From NCBI RefSeq assembly GCF_047974105.1, contig NZ_JBHYRS010000008.1:1-64000 (forward strand): DNA of 64,000 nucleotides, written 5' to 3'. Under the pieces are notes generated by a model that saw nothing but the letters and a program-made list of their open reading frames with translations, was not told where the DNA came from and ran no database searches. Both the position numbers and the translations under genes were made by a program. Shown here piece by piece: positions 1 to 7,790 of the stretch. The DNA comes from Mitsuokella sp047974105. GTDB taxonomy: Bacteria; Bacillota; Negativicutes; Selenomonadales; Selenomonadaceae. Position 1 is the first letter of the stretch. The number at the start of each line of letters is the position of its first letter.

Positions 1-618
1 CGAAAATATGGCAGACGGCTGACGCTGGACGATTTGTACGAGAATATTTGGAAGAAGACTTGCCAAATGGACCAGCTCCTGGTGACACACAAGGTGGTAA
101 AAGCCAAGATTTTCGGCGATTGCCAGGTCCACGCTTACGTGACTCTGAGCAAAAGCGGCTCACGCCGTCTCTTCCTCAGTACGGTTGAGCCCATGGCTCT
201 GCATATGAGCGTTGCCTGGCAGAGCAGCAAAATACTGCGTGATGCCAGCTCCAGAGAAATGGAATTCTACCCACTTCGTCTCTACAAGCTCCGCTGGGCC
301 ATTGAGACGAACTATTACGAGCAGAAGATGTTTTGGCAGCTGAGCCATTACATGGTCCGCAAGCAGACGAGCATTGAGCATCTGATGAATCTCACAAATG
401 CGGGGCATGCCGTGGTGAAAATGCTGCCGTATCTTGACGATGCCTTTCAGTCCCACCAGAATGACAGTCCACAAGAGCTGCGGCATTTACTAAGCTGGCA
501 GATCCAGCGCGAAATAATTTTTGCCACTTTGGCCCAAAAGGCCAAAACTAGCAAAAATCCGAAGGCCTTGCTCAAAGCCTTGCAAGACGTAATTCGGTCT
601 GATGAAGAGGCTGCTTAA
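1..618 (+). CDS. IS4-family transposase, C-terminal part (runs off left edge)
   Basis: The frame is open from base 1 to the stop at 616-618, so the start lies outside the window. The visible part carries the IS4 signature Y-x2-R-x3-E-x6-K within YKLRWAIETNYYEQK, which holds the catalytic glutamate of the DDE transposase fold. After it the protein ends in a helical tail rich in Lys and Ala. No terminal inverted repeat could be recognised downstream, so whether the element is intact cannot be judged. It sits at the outer edge of the CRISPR island, as transposases often do at boundaries of acquired DNA. Family assignment is by motif only. Confidence 0.75.
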   Translation, partial: RKYGRRLTLDDLYENIWKKTCQMDQLLVTHKVVKAKIFGDCQVHAYVTLSKSGSRRLFLSTVEPMALHMSVAWQSSKILRDASSREMEFYPLRLYKLRWAIETNYYEQKMFWQLSHYMVRKQTSIEHLMNLTNAGHAVVKMLPYLDDAFQSHQNDSPQELRHLLSWQIQREIIFATLAQKAKTSKNPKALLKALQDVIRSDEEAA

Positions 619-1140
619 AGTTGTAAACTACTGCCCCCTCTAAAAATGAATGTTTCCCTCTTGAGCAAACTAGGACAGCGGCTGATATTTGGCGGCAAAA
701 ACTGCGGACTCCCAAGAAAAGAAAGTACCCGTCATCATCGCTGCTATGATATCCCTGCATAGCCAAATGAAAAATGACGGCTTCGATCATCCGTACCATC
801 GAAATCAGCCAACGGCAGGTTCAGGAGACGCAGGTCTCCGGCAAGTTTTGAGTGGCCGCCGGGGCGCGCCATATCTAGGTTAAAAGAGCGTTTCACAGCG
901 TGAAATGCAGAAGTGCGCCTAACAAAAGCCAGGGCGATATTCCCGGCAGCTGCTGTTTTGGATTTTTGCCGAAGGAAGAACTTCTTCTTTCGCCTCAGGA
1001 ATGTCTGAAAAATGGCAGCATGATGAAGACCGTGTAAAATGATTTGGCAAGGCCTTAGACGAGATCCTGGGAGGTTACAGAGGCGGCTGCATCATGTAAG
1101 GGAATTGGAATGCTCAGGATAGATGAAGCTTTTCCCGATG
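619..1140. other. Intergenic stretch downstream of the transposase, no supported gene
   Basis: No reading frame here has a convincing start, ribosome site and recognisable protein. The 64-codon frame near 689-883 has an unlikely composition. The stretch may hold the 3' end of the insertion element and decayed sequence, but I could not define an inverted-repeat end. Confidence 0.4.
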
Positions 1141-1176
1141 GCCGGTGTCTGTTTTAGAATAGTATAGCACAAAAAA

Positions 1177-1203
1177 GGCAGCAGTGAATTTTTTACTGCT
1201 GCC
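1177..1203 (-). terminator. Rho-independent terminator of the zinc-ribbon gene
   Basis: GGCAGCAGT (1177-1185) pairs perfectly with ACTGCTGCC (1195-1203). On the minus strand the stem is followed by six T residues (1171-1176). It lies 130 bases past the stop of the minus-strand gene at 1334-2092. Confidence 0.75.
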
Positions 1204-1333
1204 CAATCAACGTAAGTTTGTTTTGCGGCTTTTACTATGATTTTATTTTATACAGTTGCTTGCCAATTTAAGCAGCATTCCTGCTTAGGCTGCTTCAGAA
1301 GCTGTAAGCTGCTGTTGACTTTATGAAGATGCT

Positions 1334-2092
1334 TCAATTATCACGGTCACCCGGAAGGTCGGTAAGGTACCATTCGCCGTTCACTTTTTTCATCGGCTGC
1401 GTACCGAGGCTGACGCCGTTTTTATTGGCGAGAGTAACGATTGCACGATCCCCCTGAATCTTCACGGACTTGACTTTTGCATCGGCCAGCATGTCAATCA
1501 AAGAGCTCTTGAGTGCCGTATTTTTGCTGGCTGCACCTGGATGACGGAAGGCCTTGTCGCGGCCCTGCTGCATGCCCTTCACGATGAGGTCACGCTTCTC
1601 TTCCGGATAAAGAGAAGCGAACTTTTCAATGTCGTCGTCACTCAGTTCGTCCGGTGTCTTCGCTCCGATTTCAGTCATGACCTTGATGCTGTGGTCTACG
1701 GCACGCTCAACCTGTTTTTCTGGTGAAAAATACTCATATCCGCCAAAAGCAATGCCACAGAGAATGGCAACGATGAGGACCAGTTTTACAAGACCGGAAA
1801 GTGAATGGAAGCGGCTGACGCCATCATTGAGCATCTGCTTGCCCTTTTCGGCATCCATGTTCTTGATGCTGTCGGCCGCAGCCGAAGCTTTGTCATGGAG
1901 CTTCTGACGATTTTCCTCAGAGAAGGCTTCTTTTGCCTTGCTGCCAGCTTCGGACAGAGCCTGTGAGGCACTCTCTTTGATATCATTCAGGCCGGAGCTG
2001 TCCGCTGCGCCCTGTGTCAGTTTGATGCCGCAGTCCTTGCAGAAGTTATCGCTGTCCTTGTAGTGTCTGCCACATTTGCTGCAAAATTTCAT
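1334..2092 (-). CDS. Zinc-ribbon, single-pass membrane protein of unknown function
   Basis: 252 aa. The N-terminus has two CxxC pairs (CSKCGRHY and CKDCG), the usual zinc-ribbon head of Firmicute membrane proteins. A long Ala/Lys/Glu-rich helical stretch follows (about residues 30-95), then one hydrophobic segment (about 98-115, LVKLVLIVAILCGIAFGGY), then an extracytoplasmic domain that looks like the DUF4878/lumazine-like fold often found in such proteins (ending in VNGEWYLTDL). The ATG at 2092 is preceded on the minus strand by AGAGGAG. Its promoter carries the island's shared 17-mer and 22-bp spacing, so it is probably co-expressed with the CRISPR genes although it has no Cas domain. A membrane partner or sensor is possible; function is unknown. 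Confidence 0.75.
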   Translation of the reverse strand: MKFCSKCGRHYKDSDNFCKDCGIKLTQGAADSSGLNDIKESASQALSEAGSKAKEAFSEENRQKLHDKASAAADSIKNMDAEKGKQMLNDGVSRFHSLSGLVKLVLIVAILCGIAFGGYEYFSPEKQVERAVDHSIKVMTEIGAKTPDELSDDDIEKFASLYPEEKRDLIVKGMQQGRDKAFRHPGAASKNTALKSSLIDMLADAKVKSVKIQGDRAIVTLANKNGVSLGTQPMKKVNGEWYLTDLPGDRDN

Positions 2093-2166
2093 GATGCATA
2101 TCTCCTCTCATCTCTCTGCATATGATTCCCGCTCCGGTACCTCGCGGCTCGGAAGCTTATGGTTTT

Positions 2167-2211
2167 ATCATAGAGGATGTGAGGCGCGGCAGTCTGTCAA
2201 AAAAACTGTGA
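2167..2211 (-). promoter_or_regulatory. Regulon promoter 1 (zinc-ribbon gene)
   Basis: On the minus strand TCACAGTTTTTTTGACA (2211-2195) is followed after 22 bases by TATGAT (2172-2167). The same layout recurs at five other places in the window. The last bases of the spacer (TCCTCT) are complementary to the AGAGGA of this gene's ribosome site, but the pairing is only 6 bp, the weakest of the set. Confidence 0.7.
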
Positions 2212-2220
2212 GGTTGACAG
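2194..2220. promoter_or_regulatory. Inverted repeat CTGTCAA-N13-TTGACAG between divergent genes
   Basis: CTGTCAA (2194-2200) and TTGACAG (2214-2220) form a perfect 7-bp inverted repeat with 13 bases between. The left half is the TTGACA of the minus-strand regulon promoter. The right half gives a TTGACA pointing to the CARF-HEPN gene, with TATATT 21 bases downstream (2241-2246). One operator could therefore serve both directions. Confidence 0.5.
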
Positions 2221-2285
2221 GGATTTGAGGATTTGCATCGTATATTAAAAGTATGATTACATAACGATTAGAAGGAGTGGGGCTT

Positions 2286-4172
2286 GTGCGCAGAAATATC
2301 ATGGTCATGGTTCTGAGTGATGTGCAGTTTTCAGGGCCGAATGTACGTGAATCGTATTATTCGGATCTCGGACGGCAGGTCAGGACTACGAATGAGTCGG
2401 CAATCCGGGCCTTGCAGAGGGAGCTGGCAAATAAGGGAGAAAACCTTGACCGGATTTACGCTTTTGCCACACAGACGGTACAGGGCAGGATGATGTATGC
2501 GCCAGACAAGAAGAACCATCCGAACGATATGATACCGTATCAGTATAACGGCAAAGAGATTTCACATCTTGCTTACATAGAAGAGCAGGTCAGGGATATT
2601 ATCCCGAAAGACCGTTGGCATATTATCGAGGAGCGGCATCTCGGTGAAGATAATGTTTCGCTGCCGATGAATCGGACTCTTTTTTATACGCTGCAGATTG
2701 CTGACCGGATCCAGCAGGACGTTAGGGAAATCCGTCAGGCAGATCCTGAGGCAAAGATTGTCCTGCATGCAGACTGTACAGGCGGCCAGCGTCATGCCAT
2801 CATGATGCTGGTCGATATCATCCGTCTCCTGCAGTACAATGATGTTGAAATTGGCGAATTGTTTTACTCGAACTGGAACCGCGATACGCAGCAGGGAAAA
2901 GTCGAAACTGTAAACGATGTTTACGCCTTTTATAATCTGATTGCCGGTGCGGAAGAATTCGTGAACTTCGGCAGTGTCAAGGATATGCAGGGATATTTTG
3001 AACATCGGAATATCTCAGAAGAATTGCAGGAACTCCTGGAGGCCATGGCTGAATTTGCAGATGAGGTCAAGCTCTGCCGCCGCTGGCGTTTCGTCGATGC
3101 TGTTGACCATTTAAAAGCAGCAGTTGAGCGGTTTGAAGCAAAATGGCAGGGCCGGGAAATCTTTGCAGATGAGGTGTTTTTAGCCAATGATGATGTACGC
3201 CTCAATGATATGCTGATGTTCCAGCTGCTGCCGCAGATTCACAAGGATTATGGCCAGCTTTTGCAGGAAAGCAAACATACCTCATTGGATTTGATTCGCT
3301 GGTGTTTGCAGCAGAATCTTCTGCAGCAGGCGCTGACTCTCTACACAGAAGGAATTCCGGATATCCTGTTCGACCGCGGCCTGATTGCGATGACGGATGA
3401 GCCCGCGCAGCATAAAAATCTGGAAAAGATTTATAAGAAACATGGCGGCGAACTGACACAGGGTTTTTATTTTCTCAATCATTTCGGCTATGGCAGTCCC
3501 GAGGCCAAGAAAGAGCATGATAAAAAAGTTTCGCAGAATGTACAAGCACAGACATCAGCGCTGAAAATATTATTCTGCGAACAGGTCAATAAGTGTGCCA
3601 GTGTTGAAATGGCAGAAGCTGCTTTTCGCGAGCTCGATGAGCAGTCGGAATCCGTGCATATCCAGGGCATTCATGCTCTTGGCAAAATATTTTCCTGGCT
3701 GGCCATGCTTCAGAAAGATAATGAACGGATCCATAAGCCTGGCTCGTATCGTGTACTGCAGCAGACCATCATGAAAATGTATTGGCGTACCTTGAATAAA
3801 GAAAGAAAAGCGGATAAGCCAAAAGACTGGGATATATTGTCTGCCAGAAAAAAATGCAAGAGATTGACGGGGTTCCTTAAGGGCAATATCACGGAACAAA
3901 ATGTTGTCAATCTGGCCGGCGGCATTGGCGAAAGAGGGTCGTTCAACATCAGGTGGAGACTATTTGCACACGACGACTTTATCATCCGCACAGACCCGCA
4001 GCAGCTGTATCACTTTCTTGATGAGTACGCTGTCATCAAAAATGAACGAAACCACGCAAATCATGCCAAAGAGCAGCAGGGCGTTTTCGATACTGCAGAA
4101 AGTCTGATGAGCTTCATGTGGGAAAATCTGAAACAGCTTACATCGTTAAAAGTAAAAAATCCGGAGGAATGA
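2286..4172 (+). CDS. CARF-HEPN ancillary ribonuclease, Csx1/TM1812-like
   Basis: 628 aa from a GTG start at 2286, chosen because GAAGGAG (2271-2277) lies 8-9 bases upstream; an earlier GTG at 2277 overlaps that site. The N-terminal third is Rossmann-like, with a strand plus DCTGGQRH motif (from D163) matching the position of the DxTHG motif of Csx1/TM1812 CARF proteins, here with Gly for His. The C-terminus holds ERNHANH, which gives the HEPN nuclease motif R-x4-H (R588, H593). Proteins of this build bind cyclic oligoadenylate made by Cas10 and then cleave RNA. The next gene starts 1 base after its stop, so the two are co-transcribed. The family call is firm at domain level; the ring size of the activator is unknown. 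Confidence 0.8.
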   Translation: MRRNIMVMVLSDVQFSGPNVRESYYSDLGRQVRTTNESAIRALQRELANKGENLDRIYAFATQTVQGRMMYAPDKKNHPNDMIPYQYNGKEISHLAYIEEQVRDIIPKDRWHIIEERHLGEDNVSLPMNRTLFYTLQIADRIQQDVREIRQADPEAKIVLHADCTGGQRHAIMMLVDIIRLLQYNDVEIGELFYSNWNRDTQQGKVETVNDVYAFYNLIAGAEEFVNFGSVKDMQGYFEHRNISEELQELLEAMAEFADEVKLCRRWRFVDAVDHLKAAVERFEAKWQGREIFADEVFLANDDVRLNDMLMFQLLPQIHKDYGQLLQESKHTSLDLIRWCLQQNLLQQALTLYTEGIPDILFDRGLIAMTDEPAQHKNLEKIYKKHGGELTQGFYFLNHFGYGSPEAKKEHDKKVSQNVQAQTSALKILFCEQVNKCASVEMAEAAFRELDEQSESVHIQGIHALGKIFSWLAMLQKDNERIHKPGSYRVLQQTIMKMYWRTLNKERKADKPKDWDILSARKKCKRLTGFLKGNITEQNVVNLAGGIGERGSFNIRWRLFAHDDFIIRTDPQQLYHFLDEYAVIKNERNHANHAKEQQGVFDTAESLMSFMWENLKQLTSLKVKNPEE

Positions 4173-4173
4173 A

Positions 4174-6384
4174 ATGATTACAATTGCACTTGACGAAAAT
4201 GGAGATTTTGAAGGCTTGGGCAGCGCCGCAAACGAGCCGGTATTTTTAGCCGGACTGCTCTACGATGACGGCGGCGATGAGCAGGACACGGAAAATGAAC
4301 GCGACCGCGTTGTGGAATATTATCAAAGAGTATGCGCGACCGTTGGCGGCCGTTTCCCTGAAGCTCTGCACATCAGCCATGCCGGCAATAACGGCGGCTA
4401 TGTCGCAAAAGTCAAAGAGGAAGTCGGCTCAAGCTTAGGCGAATTTTTGCGTCATGGCACCTATAAGAAAAAAGCCCTTTCCCGTTATCCGCGCCGCGGC
4501 AAATATCTGCTCTTTATGCAGCTGAAAAGCAATCAGGGCAAGAAGAGTCTGCGCGGCAAAGAACTCTGCCAGCTAGTCAAAGATGATTTTGCCAGCAATC
4601 TCTATATGCATATGGCCGAGGATGTCGTATCGCGTTTGATTTTTCATAATCCGTATCGTCAGGATGTCCATAAGGTTCGCTTTGATCTGCCGACCCGTAT
4701 GATGGTACTCGACAACCATCAGGAGAAAAAGATTGATGAATACCGTAAGATTGGCTATAAAGACTATATTTTCGACGGCAATCCTCCGGCCGATGCCGAT
4801 AAAAATACGTATCTGCAGATTGCCAATGACAACAACTACCGTGCAGCCATCAGTCGTGAAATCATGGCGTCTGGAAAGACGGACCTCGATGTGGAACGCA
4901 TGAGTGTAAGCTCCATCTATTACGGTCCTATTGACCTGAAACGGGCCAAACGCATGGCCTTCCTTTATATGGCAGACTCGATCTGCTCTCTTTTGAACTG
5001 GAACCGGACGGGCAATAATCCGGTCGAATGGCTTGCATGCTTTGCCAAACAGGCACATGAACTCAACGGTTCTTCGCAGAATATCTTTTTTGCCTATGAT
5101 GACGTCGACACGCTCTTTAGTCAGGCCTGGCATGCCGCAGAGCAGGGCGATTATTTCAAGGCCCTGAGCCTGAGCTTTACGGCGCAAAAATCGCCGAGCA
5201 AGTTTGCCGAGTTTTACCAGAAGAACTGGTTCCCCATTCTTGAAAAAGAAATCTGCCAGCATGCGGAAAAAACAGAACTCGCCCTGTCCCTGCGCCGTTT
5301 TCAGGAGTATTCGTATGAAGAAAATCTCGAGCAGGAACGGCTCTGCTATATCTTTGAAAAAATGCAGCAGGCGGTAGAACAAAGAATGCAGGCAGGGGAG
5401 ATGGACAAAGCAGCGGCCTTTGATCTCTATGATGCCGGTTTCTCTGCCTATAACCATACGGGCCAGAGCAGTCTGGCTGAGCATTGTTTCTACAAATGTA
5501 AGGAACTTGCTCCTGCTGTCGATATCGAGGCCTATCTGCGCATGCTCAATAAATATGCCGTCTGGCGCAATGATGTGCTGGACTTTGAAGCAGCAAAAGA
5601 GACGGCGGAAATCATCGTGCTCTATGCAAAGGATTTGTCGAAGATGCGTGGGGAGCTCTTTGGCAACGAGTCGGCAGAGTCGGCTACCTACGGCCGTGCC
5701 AAGAGTCAGTGCGGTCAAGCGTATGCTTTCCTCAAAGACACGCAGGCCGAAGATGCTTTTCTGGAAGCCCTGAGTCATTTTGATAAGGATTCTGCCGACT
5801 ACTTCATCACGCTCTCGTATCTGCTTCATTATTATATCGAGCAGGGAGATACCGAGAAATACGACCATTATGCGGAGATTTACTTTGGCGGCCAAAAAGA
5901 ACCGAAAAAGCAGTTCGACTTCCTGATGCAGGCAGGGCAGGGAGAGCATCCGCGCTTCACGCTGAAATTTGCCTTCTTCGTATTCATCAAGGGACTTTGC
6001 AAGCTGCATCGGGCTGAAGTCAAAGGACAGCTGCGCACAGATTTGCTGGAAATCGAAAAAACCTTCCATCGCTATCATGCGGATGAGCAGATCAATGGCC
6101 ATCCATGGGAGATTATCTATAAATATCTCGGCATCCTGGCGGCACAGCAGGGCAAAAAAGACATTGCAGAAGCCTATATGGATAAAGCTGCAGCCATCAT
6201 CCCGCAAGGCGGCCCCATCATCGAAGCCATCATCGCCAATGGCAGGAGGGAATTTGCCCTGCTGGTCAATGATAAAGAAAAAGCGCAGCAGGCACAGAAA
6301 AAGATGACGGAAGCCGTAGGGCAGACAGGCAATCCTCTGGAGGATGAGGAGATTGTCGAGAGACTCTGCTATATGTATGACTGA
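4174..6384 (+). CDS. DUF3800-like nuclease domain fused to TPR repeats
   Basis: 736 aa. It opens with MITIALDENGDF, close to the DESGDF signature that begins DUF3800 proteins (RNase H-like fold). Around residue 265 it has AFLYMADSICSLLNW, like the LQLADLIAY helix that ends that domain. From about residue 300 onward it is all helical with TPR-like pairs, for example near residues 430-470 and 540-590. The gene starts 1 base after the CARF-HEPN gene, with GGAGG as ribosome site. In that setting a nuclease or scaffold acting beside the CRISPR effectors is plausible. No CARF or SAVED domain is evident. The DUF3800 match is by eye and needs a profile search. Confidence 0.55.
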   Translation: MITIALDENGDFEGLGSAANEPVFLAGLLYDDGGDEQDTENERDRVVEYYQRVCATVGGRFPEALHISHAGNNGGYVAKVKEEVGSSLGEFLRHGTYKKKALSRYPRRGKYLLFMQLKSNQGKKSLRGKELCQLVKDDFASNLYMHMAEDVVSRLIFHNPYRQDVHKVRFDLPTRMMVLDNHQEKKIDEYRKIGYKDYIFDGNPPADADKNTYLQIANDNNYRAAISREIMASGKTDLDVERMSVSSIYYGPIDLKRAKRMAFLYMADSICSLLNWNRTGNNPVEWLACFAKQAHELNGSSQNIFFAYDDVDTLFSQAWHAAEQGDYFKALSLSFTAQKSPSKFAEFYQKNWFPILEKEICQHAEKTELALSLRRFQEYSYEENLEQERLCYIFEKMQQAVEQRMQAGEMDKAAAFDLYDAGFSAYNHTGQSSLAEHCFYKCKELAPAVDIEAYLRMLNKYAVWRNDVLDFEAAKETAEIIVLYAKDLSKMRGELFGNESAESATYGRAKSQCGQAYAFLKDTQAEDAFLEALSHFDKDSADYFITLSYLLHYYIEQGDTEKYDHYAEIYFGGQKEPKKQFDFLMQAGQGEHPRFTLKFAFFVFIKGLCKLHRAEVKGQLRTDLLEIEKTFHRYHADEQINGHPWEIIYKYLGILAAQQGKKDIAEAYMDKAAAIIPQGGPIIEAIIANGRREFALLVNDKEKAQQAQKKMTEAVGQTGNPLEDEEIVERLCYMYD

Positions 6385-6404
6385 TCGAGAAATGGGGAAT
6401 TGCT

Positions 6405-7469
6405 TTGATTAAAGAGAATCCTTATGGGATAGATACACCGTATGGCTTTAAAAGGTTTGTAATATCCAATGGTGATATCCTCGAATATGAGCAACCGTAT
6501 GACCTATTAGTATTGTCCGCTAGACAGGGAAGCTATGTGCCGATGGAAGGAACTCTGATTAAGAGCTTATATCAGATCGGCATTGACGTGCATAGGCTTA
6601 CCCAAAATCTGGAGTTTGATTGGCGCTATGGCAAGCATGTATGGCTGTCTAAGACAATTGATTTTATACCAGTGCCTTTTGACAGAATCGCAGGAATCGA
6701 GTTTACACGAAGAAATTGTCATGAACCAAATGCAAGCACTGTTCATAAACGCTTAAAAGCCTTTTTCAGTATGCTGATGGCAGCCGAGTATATGGGAATT
6801 CATATCCATAAGATTGTCATGCCAGTATTAGGTGCAAATTTGGAACACGTACCTGCTGATTTGGTCATAGAGGCAATAAAAGACGAGACAGAAGAAGCTT
6901 TTATGACAATTCCCTCATTGCTTTCTGTACATATCATAGAACGGGATCCTGAACGTTACCAAATCCTATCAAATGCATTTGATAGGATTGTTGGACGTCA
7001 GAAGGTAGATCTGTCTATCGCTAATTTAGATGATGGTGCTCGTGAAAAAATCGTTCAGATTGTCGAACAGGTAAAACAGATTATGACCTTTCGCAAAAGA
7101 ACGCCAGAGGAAGAAAAGTCTTTTCTGGATGTGATTCATCAATTGGAAGAGATAAAATCTTATCCCTTACATAATGTTCGTTTTCAGATTCGTCTATTAG
7201 CAGAGCTCATAGCAACGGATTTGATCGGACTTAAGGGAAATCGCAAATGGAAAAAGAAAACGTTGCTTGAACAAATCGACATTTTAACAAATGAGTGTGG
7301 TCTATCTACATGGATTCGTTCGTATTGGCATATTATGCGGGAGTTAGGCAATGAAGCCGTACATATCACCGAAAAGCATCCGAATAGTGAAGATATGAAT
7401 ATCTTGTTTCGATGTGCAGCAGAGGTTGTACAGGCTTGGATGCAGGTTTATCAACAAATGAAAGGGTAG
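6405..7469 (+). CDS. Macro-like N-terminus plus DUF4145-like (HEPN superfamily) C-terminus
   Basis: 354 aa from a TTG start with GGGGA 7 bases upstream. The first half has alternating strands and helices (YDLLVLSARQGS, then HKIVMPVLGANLEHVPADLV) that recall macro/Appr-1''-p-binding folds. The second half ends with WIRSYWHIMRELGNEAVH, typical of DUF4145 domains, which belong to the HEPN superfamily but usually lack the RNase motif. The gene is visibly more A+T-rich than its neighbours, which suggests a separate origin. It lies 20 bases after the DUF3800/TPR gene and is followed by a terminator. The domain calls are tentative. Confidence 0.5.
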   Translation: MIKENPYGIDTPYGFKRFVISNGDILEYEQPYDLLVLSARQGSYVPMEGTLIKSLYQIGIDVHRLTQNLEFDWRYGKHVWLSKTIDFIPVPFDRIAGIEFTRRNCHEPNASTVHKRLKAFFSMLMAAEYMGIHIHKIVMPVLGANLEHVPADLVIEAIKDETEEAFMTIPSLLSVHIIERDPERYQILSNAFDRIVGRQKVDLSIANLDDGAREKIVQIVEQVKQIMTFRKRTPEEEKSFLDVIHQLEEIKSYPLHNVRFQIRLLAELIATDLIGLKGNRKWKKKTLLEQIDILTNECGLSTWIRSYWHIMRELGNEAVHITEKHPNSEDMNILFRCAAEVVQAWMQVYQQMKG

Positions 7470-7484
7470 TCGCTTGACTAGAGC

Positions 7485-7527
7485 AAATACGCTGCATAGC
7501 TGTAATGACAGCTGGGGCAGCGTATTT
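7485..7527 (+). terminator. Terminator after the DUF4145-like gene
   Basis: AAATACGCTGC (7485-7495) pairs with GCAGCGTATTT (7517-7527), followed by further T residues. It separates the CARF-HEPN operon from the CRISPR leader. Confidence 0.75.
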
Positions 7528-7542
7528 TTATGGTTGACTGAT

Positions 7543-7571
7543 TTGACAAAATCTTATGCCGATGATATACT
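7543..7571 (+). promoter_or_regulatory. CRISPR leader promoter
   Basis: TTGACA (7543-7548) and TATACT (7566-7571) are separated by exactly 17 bases, a near-consensus housekeeping promoter pointing into the array. It lacks the 22-bp spacing of the cas promoters, so the array is probably transcribed constitutively. Confidence 0.75.
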
Positions 7572-7790
7572 GCAAAAAGTAGAAAACCTTTTTCAGGCGA
7601 AAAAACGGCGTAGGTTTTCCGATTTATTTTCGAACACCTTCATTCCTTGTGATATAAGCGCTCTGGCAGATGCGATTCACTGAAAAGCGAACATCGCATT
7701 CGTTCAGGAGTGTCAAAATGCACGGATTTTGCCGAGGTTTTCCAATTTACTTATCTGGGGCCAGTAACCCCAAGGGCTCACAGGCTCAGT
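7572..7790 (+). promoter_or_regulatory. CRISPR leader
   Basis: This A/T-rich stretch lies between the promoter and the first repeat. It contains a short GGGG-N7-CCCC hairpin (about 7757-7771) just before the first repeat. That the leader is on this side is supported by the repeat orientation (3' end ATTGAAAC, the usual type III crRNA 5' tag) and by repeat decay at the opposite end. A 69-codon frame at 7474-7683 crosses it and is not credible. Confidence 0.75.

Noticed and set aside
689..883. 64-codon frame after the IS4 transposase
   Set aside because: No ribosome site and an implausible amino-acid sequence.
4573..6207. 544-codon minus-strand frame
   Set aside because: It lies wholly opposite the DUF3800/TPR gene, has no domain, and its codon use is the mirror of that gene.
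7474..7683. 69-codon frame before the array
   Set aside because: It overlaps the terminator, the leader promoter and the leader, and has no convincing ribosome site or domain.
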